This document shows, piece after piece, positions 17,084 through 29,522 of a stretch of 64,000 bases of DNA. A program made the position numbers and the translations under genes. The notes under the pieces are model-generated. The model was not told the DNA's origin and made no database searches. It saw nothing but the letters and a program-made list of their open reading frames with translations. The stretch lies in contig NZ_LIVZ01000005.1 of the NCBI RefSeq assembly GCF_001905845.1, forward strand, positions 248,001 through 312,000. Reading direction: 5' to 3'. The DNA is from Streptomyces sp. TSRI0107. Lineage in GTDB: Bacteria > Actinomycetota > Actinomycetes > Streptomycetales > Streptomycetaceae. Within the stretch, counting starts at the first letter, position 1. Each line of letters begins with the position of its first letter.

Positions 17084-18481
17084 TCAGGTGGGTTGGCCGG
17101 AGGCGAGACGGCGTATCGCCGACAGCGGCACCGGGAGCCAGTCGGGGCGGTGCCGGGCCTCGTAGACCACTTCGTACACCGCTTTGTCCGTCTCGTAGGC
17201 GCGCAACAGCACCGGGTCGTGCCGCGGGTCGCGGCCGCCGGCCTCGGCGTACCCGGAGCAGTACGCGGCCCGGCAGGTCTCGGCCCAGCCCGGCACCCCG
17301 GGCCGTACCGAGTGCGCGGCGTAGTCGAAGGAGCGCAGCATCCCGGCGACGTCCCGCACGGTCGGCTGCGGCATCCGCCGCTCGGCCAGCGGCTTGGCCG
17401 GTTCGCCCTCGAAGTCGATCAGCGTCCACTCCCCGGCCGGGGAGCGCAGGCACTGCCCGAGGTGGAGGTCGCCGTGGATGCGCTGGGCGGTCCAGGTGCT
17501 GCCCTCCGTGCCGAGCTGGGCGACCGCCTCGAAGGCGCTGCGCAGGTCCGGCGCGTACGGGCGCAGCGCGGGCACCGCCTGCGCGGCGGCGTCCAGGCGT
17601 TCGACCATGGCGTCGACCAGCGGCTGGAGCTGGGCCGGGCCGAGCGTGACCGTCGGCAGGGCGCGGGCCAGCGCGGTGTGCACCTCGGCGGTGGCCCGCC
17701 CGAGCGCCCGTGCCTCGGCGCCGAAGTCCTCGCCCTTGGCCAGTTCGCGCAGGGCCAGTTCCCAGCCGTCGGTCGCGCCCTGCACGTAGGGCTGGAGCAC
17801 GCCCAGGACGTACGGCTCCCCGCCCAGCTCGGCCCGCAGCCACGCGGTCGGCGCGGGCACCCGGGGGCAGCCTTCGCGGGCCAGCGCGAGGGGCAGCTCC
17901 AGGTCGGGGTTGACGCCGGGGACGATCCGGCGGAGCAGCTTCAGGATGAACGTATCTCCGTAGACGACGGACGAGTTGGACTGCTCGGCGGTCACCGCGC
18001 GCGGGACGAGACCGGTCCGGATCCGCCGGCCGGGGTCGCGCTCGAAGCGCAGCCCGCCGATGCGGGCCCCGGTGCGCAGCGCCTCCAGGAGGAGGTCGGC
18101 GGGCCGGGGGTCGTACAGGGCCTCGTAGACCGTGCGTCCGGCGAGCGGGCCCTCGGTGACATGGCCGATCAGCGCGGGCGCCAGCCGGGGCGGCAGCGCC
18201 TCGCGCACGCCTATCAGCAGCTGGTAGCAGTCACCGGGGGCGGAGCCCGCGCCCTGCAGCGGTGTGAGCGGCTGGTGGACCTGGACCAGCAGGTGGTACA
18301 GGCCCAGCTTGCCGCCGGGCGGCAGCAGTTCGGTGGCCGCCACCAGGGTGAACCCGGTCACCGGGCGCCCCTTGCCCGCGAACCACCGCTGGCGCGGCAG
18401 CCACTCTCTCAGCAGGGGCTCCAGTGACGCGAGGAGGCCGGGGCCGGCCGAGACGACGGGGCGGGTGACGGCTTCCGACAT
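17084..18481 (-). CDS. pep2: Maltokinase
   Basis: A 465-residue maltokinase (Mak/Pep2) that phosphorylates maltose with ATP to maltose 1-phosphate, the substrate of GlgE. Aminoglycoside-phosphotransferase-like fold: N-terminal cap (EWLPRQRWFAGKGRPVTGF), TAEQSNSSVVYGDTFILKLL as nucleotide-binding sheet, catalytic HGDLHLGQ near 325 and metal-binding LIDFEGEPAKPL near 345. It lies between treS, which makes maltose from trehalose, and glgB, as in other actinomycetes. A 105-bp gap containing a hairpin separates it from treS, so it may have reduced or separate expression. Confidence 0.95.
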   Translation of the reverse strand: MSEAVTRPVVSAGPGLLASLEPLLREWLPRQRWFAGKGRPVTGFTLVAATELLPPGGKLGLYHLLVQVHQPLTPLQGAGSAPGDCYQLLIGVREALPPRLAPALIGHVTEGPLAGRTVYEALYDPRPADLLLEALRTGARIGGLRFERDPGRRIRTGLVPRAVTAEQSNSSVVYGDTFILKLLRRIVPGVNPDLELPLALAREGCPRVPAPTAWLRAELGGEPYVLGVLQPYVQGATDGWELALRELAKGEDFGAEARALGRATAEVHTALARALPTVTLGPAQLQPLVDAMVERLDAAAQAVPALRPYAPDLRSAFEAVAQLGTEGSTWTAQRIHGDLHLGQCLRSPAGEWTLIDFEGEPAKPLAERRMPQPTVRDVAGMLRSFDYAAHSVRPGVPGWAETCRAAYCSGYAEAGGRDPRHDPVLLRAYETDKAVYEVVYEARHRPDWLPVPLSAIRRLASGQPT

Positions 18482-18553
18482 AGGGTGCGTCCTTTCCCCG
18501 GAGTGGTCGGGGGTTCCCGAGAGTAGTCGGGGTGTTACGGCATGCGTGCCCCG

Positions 18554-18579
18554 GGCGGGACGGTGAAAACCGCCCCGCC
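18554..18579 (-). terminator. Hairpin between treS and pep2
   Basis: GGCGGGACGGT pairs with ACCGCCCCGCC around GAAA, with one mismatch. It sits within 35 bp of the treS stop. It may be a leaky terminator or processing site that lowers pep2-glgB relative to glgE-treS. Confidence 0.5.
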
Positions 18580-18586
18580 GCGAGTT

Positions 18587-22368
<3,782 letters not shown>

Positions 22369-22496
22369 CACCGCTCCTGTCCGCGTCAACGTGGGTGGGC
22401 GGATTGCTGTGGGGAGGTGGGTTCTGCGTGAGGTGCCTGTGAGGTGTACCGCTGGAGCCTTCCCACACTGTTCGGGTGGGCAATCCGGCACTTTGT

Positions 22497-22525
22497 TAAC
22501 TACTCACGCGTATGTCTACACACAA
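22497..22525 (-). promoter_or_regulatory. Candidate glgE operon promoter
   Basis: On the minus strand TTGTGT (22520-22525) and TAGTTA (22497-22502) are 17 bases apart in the only AT-richer part of the glgE upstream region. It would give a leader of about 120 nt. This is a motif match only. Confidence 0.35.
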
Positions 22526-22572
22526 GTCCGGCCCCGTCCGGGACGAACGGGGCCGGTGGCCGAACCGTGCCG

Positions 22573-22738
22573 CTAGGGGGTGTCTCGCCGATCATGCCGG
22601 GCTCGCGACGCCTGGCACCGCGCCTCGCCGCGTTGTCGTCGGTCGCCGATGCGCCGCATCGGCTCCCTCCTCCGCCTTGCGATGCACGGCACCAGACGCC
22701 GCTCCCTGATCCGGCCTGATCGACGAGACACCCCCTAG
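22573..22738. mobile_element. MITE-like inverted-repeat element, copy 1
   Basis: A 166-bp element bounded by CTAG on both sides. The left end CTAGGGGGTGTCTCGCCGAT and the right end (read on the opposite strand) CTAGGGGGTGTCTCGTCGAT are inverted repeats with one mismatch. The interior contains ATGCCGGGCTCGCGACGCCT and TTGCGATGCACGGCACCAGA. It codes for nothing plausible. A second copy in the same orientation lies at 27379-27583. The right CTAG supplies the stop codon of the subtilisin gene. Confidence 0.85.
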
Positions 22739-23937
22739 GACCGTGGCACCTGGAGAAGCCGGTCCGGTGAACCGGCCCCCCGGCCGGACACCTTGCCGGG
22801 TGCCGCAGCCGCCGCCAACGCCCGGGAGACCTGGGCGGGCGAGGCCTTCGGACGGTCCGCGAGATACAGCGCCGCGGCGCCCGCGACGTGCGGAGACGCC
22901 ATGGACGTACCGGAGATCGTGGCCTTGGCGGAGTCGCTCACGCGGGACGCCGAGGTGATCGCGACACCGGGGGCGAACAGGTCCAGCGCGGCGCCGTGGT
23001 TGGAGAAGGGCGCGCGGGCGTCCCGCTGTCCGGTGGCGCCGACGGTGATGGCCTGACGGACCCCCGCGGGCGAGTAAAGACTGGCCGGAAGTCCATCGTT
23101 GCCCGCCGCCACGGTGTACGTGACCCCGGCGGCGATGGAGTGACGTACGGCGGCGTCCAGTTGGGCGTTGCGCCGGCCGCCGAGGCTCACGTTGGCGACG
23201 GCCGGCTTGCGGGCGTGCCGGGTCACCCAGTCGATGCCCGCGATGACCTGAGCGGTGGTGCCGGCGCCCGCGTCGTCCAGCACCCGGACGGCGACGACCT
23301 TCGCCTTCTTGGCGACGCCGTGGGTCTTCCCGGCGATGATGGCCGCCACATGGGTGCCGTGGCCGTTGCCGTCGGAGGCGGTGGCGTCGCCGCCGACGAA
23401 GTCCCAGCCGTGGCGCGCCCGGCCGCCGAAGTCCTGGTGGGTGACGCGGATGCCGGTGTCGATGACGTACACGGTGACGCCCGCGCCCGCCGACTCCGGC
23501 CAGGTGTAGGAGCGGTCCAGCGGCAGGCCCGGCTGGTCCAGCCGGTCGAGGCCCCACGACGGCGGGTTCCGCTGGGTGCGGTCGACGGCCACGCGGGTGT
23601 CCTGGGCGACCGAGGCGACCCGGGGATCGGCCGCGAGCCTGCGCGCCTGTCTCTCGCTCGCCCGTACGGCGTACCCGTTGAGGATCGTGCCGTAGGTGTG
23701 GCTGACACGGGCTCCGTAACGTGCGGCGACGTCCCGTCCCGCAGCCGACGCAGCGCCCGTTCCCCCCTTCAGCGTCACCAGGTAACTGCCGTTGACGGAG
23801 CCGGGTTCACCGGCGCCGGCTATGTGCCCCTCCGGTGCCGCCTGCGCGGGCAGGGTCGTGGCCGAAAACGCCGCGGCGCACAGCACCGCGAGCAGACCCC
23901 CCGCCCGGCGCAGACGCGGTGGTCGCGTCCGTGCCAT
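22735..23937 (-). CDS. Secreted subtilisin-like serine protease (S8)
   Basis: A 400-residue exported protease. Sec signal peptide (RRAGGLLAVLCAAAFSATTL, then PAQAAP) is followed by an I9 inhibitor propeptide (GSYLVTLKGGTGAAS... YAVRASERQARRLAADPRVA) and the S8 domain with Asp in VYVIDTGIRVTHQDF, His in GNGHGTHVAAIIAG and Ser in SGTSMASPHVAGAAAL. The oxyanion Asn is in YTVAAGNDG. The organisation is that of proteinase K-like enzymes. The ATG at 23937 follows AGGGGAAC. The last codon runs straight into the CTAG of the adjacent mobile element, whose TAG is used as stop, so the native C-terminus may have been slightly changed. Confidence 0.93.
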   Translation of the reverse strand: MARTRPPRLRRAGGLLAVLCAAAFSATTLPAQAAPEGHIAGAGEPGSVNGSYLVTLKGGTGAASAAGRDVAARYGARVSHTYGTILNGYAVRASERQARRLAADPRVASVAQDTRVAVDRTQRNPPSWGLDRLDQPGLPLDRSYTWPESAGAGVTVYVIDTGIRVTHQDFGGRARHGWDFVGGDATASDGNGHGTHVAAIIAGKTHGVAKKAKVVAVRVLDDAGAGTTAQVIAGIDWVTRHARKPAVANVSLGGRRNAQLDAAVRHSIAAGVTYTVAAGNDGLPASLYSPAGVRQAITVGATGQRDARAPFSNHGAALDLFAPGVAITSASRVSDSAKATISGTSMASPHVAGAAALYLADRPKASPAQVSRALAAAAAPGKVSGRGAGSPDRLLQVPRS

Positions 23938-24218
23938 GGCTTCGAGTTCCCCTCCCTCGAGTCGGGCGTACGGCCTGCCGGCCGTGCGCCCCCCGGCAGC
24001 CTCTCGTGCGGTGTGAAGCCCCACAAGGTGGCCTGAGGGGGCGGAATCGGCCATATCGGCCGAGGTGCCGGGGGAGCGGTGCACCGGGGCGTTCGGGTGC
24101 GGCGGGCCCCGAGTCGCCCACGGCGGCACCGGGGAGCCACTACCGTCGATACGGACAACACCGTCGAGAAGGACAACAACGCACACCGCGTCCGTAAGCG
24201 CAGCGACAAGGTGGAACC

Positions 24219-26837
24219 GTGAAGGCGATCCGTCGATTCACCGTCCGTCCCGTTCTCCCCGAACCCCTCCGGCCGCTGAGCGACCTGGCGCGCAACCTGC
24301 GCTGGTCCTGGCACGCGGAGACACGCGACCTGTTCCAGTCCGTGGACCCCGACCGCTGGGCCGCCTCCGGTGGCGACCCGGTGCGGCTGCTGGGCAGCGT
24401 GCCGCCCGCCCGGCTCGCCGAGCTGGCCGAGGACCGCCGCTTCCTGCGCCGCCTCGCCACGGTCGCCGACGACCTGCACGACTACGTCACCGGCGACCGC
24501 TGGTACCAGACCCGGCCCGGCGAACTCCCGGCCGCCGTCGCCTACTTCTCCCCCGAGTTCGGCATCACCGCCGCCCTGCCGCAGTACTCCGGCGGCCTCG
24601 GCATCCTCGCCGGCGACCACCTCAAGGCGGCCAGCGACCTCGGCGCCCCGCTGATCGGCGTCGGCCTGCTCTACCGGCACGGCTACTTCCGCCAGACCCT
24701 CTCCCGGGACGGCTGGCAGCAGGAGCACTACCCCGTGCTCGACCCCAACGAGCTGCCGCTGGCCCTGCTCAAGGAGCCCGACGGCACCCCCGCCCAGGTC
24801 ACGATCGCGCTGCCCGGCGGCCGTTCGCTGCGCGCCCGCGTCTGGCTGGCCCAGGTGGGCCGGGTGCCGCTGCTGCTGCTCGACTCGGACATCGAGGAGA
24901 ACGACCTCGGCGAGCGCGGAGTCACCGACCGGCTCTACGGCGGCGGCAGCGAACACCGGCTGCTCCAGGAGATGCTGCTCGGCATAGGAGGAGTGCGGGC
25001 GGTGCGGACGTACTGCCGGCTCACCGGCCATCCCGAGCCCGAGGTGTTCCACACCAACGAGGGCCACGCGGGCTTCCTCGGACTGGAGCGGATCGCCGAA
25101 CTCTGCTCGGCCGGGCTGGAGTTCGACGCGGCGCTGGAAGCGGTCCGGGCGGGCACCGTGTTCACCACCCACACACCCGTCCCGGCCGGCATCGACCGCT
25201 TCGACCGGGAGCTGGTCGCCCGCCACTTCGGCCCCGGCGCCGAGCTGCCCGCCATCGACGTGCACCGGATTCTCCAGCTCGGCATGGAGACCTACCCCGG
25301 CGGCGAGCCCAACCTGTTCAACATGGCCGTGATGGGCCTGCGCCTGGCCCAGCGCGCCAACGGCGTGTCCCTGCTGCACGGCAGGGTGAGCCGGGAGATG
25401 TTCTCCGGGCTGTGGCCGGGGTTCGACCCCGAGGAGGTGCCGATCACCTCCGTCACCAACGGGGTGCACGCCCCGACCTGGGTGGCGCCGGAGGTGTTCC
25501 GGCTCGGCGCCCGGCAGATCGGCGCCCAGCGCACCGAGGACGCGCTGACGATCGGCGGCTCGGACCGCTGGGACGCGGTCGCCGACATCCCCGACCAGGA
25601 CATCTGGGAGCTGCGCCGCGGTCTGCGCGAGCAACTGGTGACGGAGGTCCGGGAGCGGCTGCGGGTGGCCTGGCGGCAGCGCGGGGCCGGGACGGCGGAG
25701 CTGGGCTGGATCGACGGGGTCCTCGACCCGGACGTGCTGACCATCGGGTTCGCGCGGCGCGTCCCCTCGTACAAGCGGCTGACGCTGATGCTGCGCGACC
25801 GGGACCGGCTGATGGAGCTGCTGCTGCACCCGGAGCGGCCGGTGCAGATCGTGGTGGCGGGCAAGGCGCACCCGGCGGACGACGGCGGCAAGCGGCTGAT
25901 CCAGGAGCTGGTGCGGTTCGCCGACGACCCGCGCGTCCGGCACCGGATCGTCTTCCTCCCCGACTACGGCATGGCGATGGCGCAGAAGCTGTACCCCGGC
26001 TGCGACATCTGGCTGAACAACCCGCTGCGCCCGCTGGAGGCGTGCGGCACCAGCGGGATGAAGGCCGCGCTCAACGGCTGTCTCAACCTCTCCGTGCTGG
26101 ACGGCTGGTGGGACGAGTGGTTCCAGCCGGACTTCGGGTGGGCGATCCCCACCGCCGACGGCTCCGCCACCGACGTGGACCGCCGCGACGACATCGAGGC
26201 GGCCGCCCTGTACGACCTGCTGGAGCGGCGGATCACCCCGCGCTTCTACGAACGCGGCCAGGGCGGGCTGCCCGACCGCTGGATCGAGATGGTCCGGCAG
26301 ACCCTCACCCTGCTCGGCCCGAAGGTGCTGGCGGGCCGGATGGTGGGCGAGTACGTCGACCGGCTGTACGCGCCCGCCGCGCGCGCCCATCGCGCCATGG
26401 ACCCGGACTCCGCGCGGGAACTCGCCGAGTGGAAGGCCCGCGTCCGCGCCGCCTGGCACGGGGTGACGGTCGACCACGTCGAGACCTCCGCGACGGCGGC
26501 CACCGCGGAACTGGGCACCACCCTCACCCTGCGGGTCCGCGTCGGCCTCGGCGAACTGGCCCCCGACGACGTCGAGGTCCAGGCGGTCTCCGGCCGGGTC
26601 GACTCCGAGGACCGGATCGCCGACGTCTCCGCCGTCCCGCTGAAACCGGCGGGCGGCCCCGACCTGGAAGGCGGGTGGGTGTACGAGGGCCCGCTCTCCC
26701 TGGACCGCACCGGGCCCTTCGGATACACGGTCCGTATCCTCCCGGCCCACCGGCTGCTGGCCTCGGGGACGGAACTCGGCCTGGTCGCGGTGCCGTCGGA
26801 CGAGCTGGGGGAGGGAGCGGGCGTACTGATGAGGTGA
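24219..26837 (+). CDS. glgP: Alpha-glucan (glycogen/maltodextrin) phosphorylase
   Basis: An 872-residue GT35 phosphorylase with N-terminal DUF3417, releasing glucose 1-phosphate from alpha-1,4-glucan with inorganic phosphate and PLP. Seen: RNLRWSWHAETRDLFQSVDP, YFSPEFGITAALPQYSGGLG, VFHTNEGHAGFLGLERI, SVTNGVHAPTWVAPE, FARRVPSYKRLTLML and the PLP-lysine loop EACGTSGMKAALNGCLNLSV. The GTG start has AAGGTGG upstream. Divergent from the protease and next to the GlgE operon, it is the degradative partner of the glucan pathway. The 281-bp divergent gap (23938-24218) holds no gene; it contains a short direct repeat around CCGTCGA near 24148-24174. Confidence 0.95.
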   Translation: MKAIRRFTVRPVLPEPLRPLSDLARNLRWSWHAETRDLFQSVDPDRWAASGGDPVRLLGSVPPARLAELAEDRRFLRRLATVADDLHDYVTGDRWYQTRPGELPAAVAYFSPEFGITAALPQYSGGLGILAGDHLKAASDLGAPLIGVGLLYRHGYFRQTLSRDGWQQEHYPVLDPNELPLALLKEPDGTPAQVTIALPGGRSLRARVWLAQVGRVPLLLLDSDIEENDLGERGVTDRLYGGGSEHRLLQEMLLGIGGVRAVRTYCRLTGHPEPEVFHTNEGHAGFLGLERIAELCSAGLEFDAALEAVRAGTVFTTHTPVPAGIDRFDRELVARHFGPGAELPAIDVHRILQLGMETYPGGEPNLFNMAVMGLRLAQRANGVSLLHGRVSREMFSGLWPGFDPEEVPITSVTNGVHAPTWVAPEVFRLGARQIGAQRTEDALTIGGSDRWDAVADIPDQDIWELRRGLREQLVTEVRERLRVAWRQRGAGTAELGWIDGVLDPDVLTIGFARRVPSYKRLTLMLRDRDRLMELLLHPERPVQIVVAGKAHPADDGGKRLIQELVRFADDPRVRHRIVFLPDYGMAMAQKLYPGCDIWLNNPLRPLEACGTSGMKAALNGCLNLSVLDGWWDEWFQPDFGWAIPTADGSATDVDRRDDIEAAALYDLLERRITPRFYERGQGGLPDRWIEMVRQTLTLLGPKVLAGRMVGEYVDRLYAPAARAHRAMDPDSARELAEWKARVRAAWHGVTVDHVETSATAATAELGTTLTLRVRVGLGELAPDDVEVQAVSGRVDSEDRIADVSAVPLKPAGGPDLEGGWVYEGPLSLDRTGPFGYTVRILPAHRLLASGTELGLVAVPSDELGEGAGVLMR

Positions 26838-26855
26838 GGCCGACGGGATCCGGCC

Positions 26856-27368
26856 TCACGCCTCCCCGGCGCTCAGCTGCCGCAGCACCTTCCCGCAGCG
26901 CCGCGCGTACGCGTGCTGGAGCCCCCGCGTGGCCGGTCCGCCGGCCTTGGCGTACCAGCTGGCCGGGCGGCTGAAGGCGGAGACGGTGAGCCATACCGTG
27001 CCGTCCCCGGTGCGGTCGACGACGAAGGACTCCTCGCCGCACTCGGGGTGGCCGGGCAGGGTGCCGTACGCCCAGCCGGCGCGGCGGGGTTCGTCCACCG
27101 TCCACACCACCCGGCAGGGGGCCTTCACCACCCCGGCGAGGGTGACGGTGACGTCGACGCCGGGGGCGGCGCGCTCGGCGCTCGCTTCGATGCCGACGCC
27201 CATCGCGCGGTGCATCCCCCAGGTGCACACCGCCTCGGCGGCGCGGCGGAAGACGTCCTCGCCCTCGCCGAGGCGGGTGCGGACGTGGAGGGGACGGAAG
27301 CCGGGCGGGCAGAACCCCGGCTCGCGGGTGCCGCCGACGTCCTCGTACGTGAAATCCCCTTGAGACAT
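26856..27368 (-). CDS. DUF1990 family protein
   Basis: A 170-residue DUF1990 protein (SRPBCC-like fold by family description). Visible are FTYEDVGGTREPGFCPPGFR at the N-terminus, RAAEAVCTWGMHRAMGVGIE, RRAGWAYGTLPGHPECGEES and the conserved Phe/Trp-rich end VSAFSRPASWYAKAGG. No enzymatic role is established that I know of. It converges on glgP with an 18-bp gap. The ATG at 27368 is only 10 bp from the second MITE-like element, so the native promoter is displaced or replaced by element sequence. Confidence 0.85.
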   Translation of the reverse strand: MSQGDFTYEDVGGTREPGFCPPGFRPLHVRTRLGEGEDVFRRAAEAVCTWGMHRAMGVGIEASAERAAPGVDVTVTLAGVVKAPCRVVWTVDEPRRAGWAYGTLPGHPECGEESFVVDRTGDGTVWLTVSAFSRPASWYAKAGGPATRGLQHAYARRCGKVLRQLSAGEA

Positions 27369-27378
27369 GCGCCCCAGA

Positions 27379-27583
27379 CTAGGGGGCGTCTCGTCGATCA
27401 TGCCGGGCTCGCGGCGTCTGGCACCGCGCCTCGCCGCGTTGTCGTCGGTCCCCGATTCCCCCAAGCTCTCGGCTCCGCTCGAGCAGGGGGGACCCCCATC
27501 GCATCGGCTCCCTCCTCCGCCTTGCGATGCACGGCACCAGACGCCGCTCCCTGATCCGGCCTGATCGACGAGACACCCCCTAG
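27379..27583. mobile_element. MITE-like inverted-repeat element, copy 2
   Basis: A 205-bp element with CTAG at both ends, the same terminal inverted repeats (GGGGGCGTCTCGTCGATCA left; right-end complement GGGGGTGTCTCGTCGATCA) and the same interior as copy 1. It differs by a nested insertion of about 40 bp and a few substitutions. It lies directly upstream of the DUF1990 gene. No transposase is encoded nearby, so movement would need one supplied in trans (IS5-like enzymes often use CTAG; inference). Confidence 0.85.
27457..27498. repeat. Nested palindromic repeat inside MITE copy 2
   Basis: About 42 bp beginning TCCCCCAAGCTCTCGGCTCC and ending GCAGGGGGGACCCCCA, absent from copy 1. It has CCCCC/GGGGG and GCTC/GAGC complementary arms. 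I recall this as a frequent Streptomyces dispersed repeat. Confidence 0.65.
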
Positions 27584-27585
27584 GG

Positions 27586-27618
27586 CGGCACCCGGCGTCG
27601 CCTTCCCGCCGGGTGCCG
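27586..27618 (-). terminator. Terminator of the first M4 protease
   Basis: CGGCACCCGGCG (27586-27597) pairs perfectly with CGCCGGGTGCCG (27607-27618), 20 bp beyond the protease stop on the minus strand. Confidence 0.75.
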
Positions 27619-27637
27619 TCCGTTCGATCAGGCGGGC

Positions 27638-29308
27638 TCAGCCGACGTTGACCGCCGTCCAGGCCGCCGCGACCGCCTTGTACTCGGTGCTGGAGGCCCC
27701 GTACAGCGCCGACGCCGCGTTCAGGGTCGCCGTGCGGGCGCCCTTGTAGTCGGTGGTCGACGTCATGTACGTGGTGAGCGCCTTGTACCAGATCGCCGCG
27801 GCCTTGGTGCGGCCGATGCCGGTGACCGTGGAGCCGTTGTAGGTCGGCGAGTTGTAGCTGACGCCGTTGACGGTCTTGGCGCCGCTGCCCTCGCTGAGCA
27901 GGTAGAAGAAGTGGTTCGCCGGGCCGGAGGAGTAGTGGACGTCCAGGCTGCCCAGCGACGACGACCAGTAGTCCTTCGACGCGCCGTCCTTGCTCGGCTT
28001 GTCCATGTAGCGCAGCGGGGTGCCGTCGCCGTTGATGTCGATCTTCTCGCCGATGAGGTAGTCACCGGGGTCGGAGGCGTTGTTCGCGAAGAACTCCACC
28101 GCCGCGCCGAAGATGTCGGAGGTGGCCTCGTTCAGGCCGCCGGACTCGCCGCTGTAGTTCAGGCCGGCCGTGTTCGAGGTGACGCCGTGGGTCATCTCGT
28201 GGGCCGCCACGTCCAGCGAGGTGAGCGGGTTGGTGTTGCCCTCGCCGTCGCCGTACGTCATGCAGAAGCAGCTGTCGGACCAGAAGGCGTTGACGTACGC
28301 GTTGCCGTAGTGGACGCGGGAGTACGCGGCCTTGCCGTCGTTCTTGATGCCGTTGCGGCCGAAGGTGTTCTTGTAGTAGTCCCAGGTCACCTGTGCGCCG
28401 TAGGCCGCGTCGACGGCGGCCGTCTGGTCGGCGGAGGAGCTGGAGGCGGTGCCGGTGCCCCAGGTGTCGTCGGCGTCGGTGAACAGCGTGCCGGCCGAGC
28501 CGCTGGTGGAGCGGGCCTTGTTGTACGTCTTGTGGCCGCCGCGCGTGGTGTCGTTGAGCTGGTACGTCGAGCCCGACAGGGAGGTGCCGAGGGTGACGGT
28601 GCCGGAGTAGAGGCCCTTGCCGGTGCCGGTCTCGATGCCCTGGTACTCGTAGAGCTTCTTGCCGGTGGCCGCGTCGGTGATGACGTGCAGCTCGTTCGGG
28701 GTGCCGTCCTCCTGGAGGCCGCCGACGACCGTCTCGTAGGCGAGGGCGGGCTTGCCGGTGGCCGCCCAGATCACCTTGCGCGGGGCCCGGGAGGCGTCCG
28801 ACTCGGTGCCGCCGAGGGCCTTGGCGCGCTTGACGGCCTGGGTCTCGGCCGCCGACTTGGTGACGTCCGGGGTGAGGTCGGAGACGGCTATCTTCGCCTT
28901 CGTCGCTCTGGTGACGCCCTCGCTCTTCCCGGTCGGGCTCTCGTGGACGACGAGGTCGCCGCCGAGGACGGGCAGGCCGCCGTAGGTGCGCTCGTAGCGG
29001 GTGTGGAGGCTGCCGTCGGCGTCCTTGACGACATCGCGGACGACGAGCTGTTCCTTGGCGCCGAGGCCTATCTCGTCGGCGGTCCGCTCGGTGGCCGCGT
29101 CGGCCTGGCGGATCAGGGCCGTGCGGGTGGCGGGGGAGAGCGCCAGCGGGGTGGCGGCGCGGGCGGCCGTGCTGCCCGAGGAGTCCTGGGCGGTGGCGGA
29201 GCCGGTGGTGAGGCCGGTGGTGAGGAGGGCTCCGGCGGCGACGGCGGTGGCCAGCGCCAGGGTGGTGCGCTTGTGACGCGCGTAGAGGGGGCGGGACGTG
29301 GGGGTCAC
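27638..29308 (-). CDS. Secreted M4 (thermolysin-type) neutral metalloprotease
   Basis: A 556-residue exported zinc endopeptidase. Signal peptide (RTTLALATAVAAGALLTTGL), then an FTP/PepSY propeptide (LPVLGGDLVVHESPTGKSEG; APRKVIWAATGKPALAYETV) and the M4 domain. Zinc motif HEMTH in DVAAHEMTHGVTS, third ligand Glu in SGGLNEATSDIFGAAVEF and catalytic His in GSLDVHYSSGPANHFFY are all intact. There is no C-terminal accessory domain. The GTG start has AAGGAG eight bases upstream. It is a close paralogue of the gene at 29523-31571, which suggests tandem duplication. Confidence 0.95.
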   Translation of the reverse strand: MTPTSRPLYARHKRTTLALATAVAAGALLTTGLTTGSATAQDSSGSTAARAATPLALSPATRTALIRQADAATERTADEIGLGAKEQLVVRDVVKDADGSLHTRYERTYGGLPVLGGDLVVHESPTGKSEGVTRATKAKIAVSDLTPDVTKSAAETQAVKRAKALGGTESDASRAPRKVIWAATGKPALAYETVVGGLQEDGTPNELHVITDAATGKKLYEYQGIETGTGKGLYSGTVTLGTSLSGSTYQLNDTTRGGHKTYNKARSTSGSAGTLFTDADDTWGTGTASSSSADQTAAVDAAYGAQVTWDYYKNTFGRNGIKNDGKAAYSRVHYGNAYVNAFWSDSCFCMTYGDGEGNTNPLTSLDVAAHEMTHGVTSNTAGLNYSGESGGLNEATSDIFGAAVEFFANNASDPGDYLIGEKIDINGDGTPLRYMDKPSKDGASKDYWSSSLGSLDVHYSSGPANHFFYLLSEGSGAKTVNGVSYNSPTYNGSTVTGIGRTKAAAIWYKALTTYMTSTTDYKGARTATLNAASALYGASSTEYKAVAAAWTAVNVG

Positions 29309-29404
29309 ACAAACTCCTTGAGTGGGGGGTCGAACGGGAAGCTGTGCGGCGGGTGGGGGAAGCCTGGCATCAGTGGTGCGTACATGTCAGGACCCCCAAG
29401 TGAT

Positions 29405-29418
29405 GTTGGCCGAAAATC
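29405..29418 (-). promoter_or_regulatory. Motif shared upstream of both M4 proteases, site 1
   Basis: Plus-strand GTTGGCCGAAAATC lies about 100 bp before the first protease start. The near-identical GTTGGCCGGAAATC lies before the second (31751-31764). Conservation in otherwise different upstream DNA suggests a common regulator site. Confidence 0.4.
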
Positions 29419-29466
29419 AACTCCCAAGAAAACGTTTCGGGAATGTAAAGCGACGGCAGTGAAAAA

Positions 29467-29503
29467 GGCGCCGCCCCGGGGTGGTTGACCCCGGAGCGGC
29501 GCC
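29467..29503 (-). terminator. Rho-independent-like terminator of the second M4 protease
   Basis: GGCGCCGCCCCGGGG pairs with CCCCGGAGCGGCGCC around TGGTTGA, with one mismatch. On the minus strand it is followed by five Ts, 20 bp after the stop. Confidence 0.85.
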
Positions 29504-29522
29504 GTGTGCCGTGCGACCCGGT

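Noticed and set aside
22744..24036. Plus-strand protein opposite the subtilisin gene
   Set aside because: Complement of a gene with signal peptide, propeptide and full catalytic triad.
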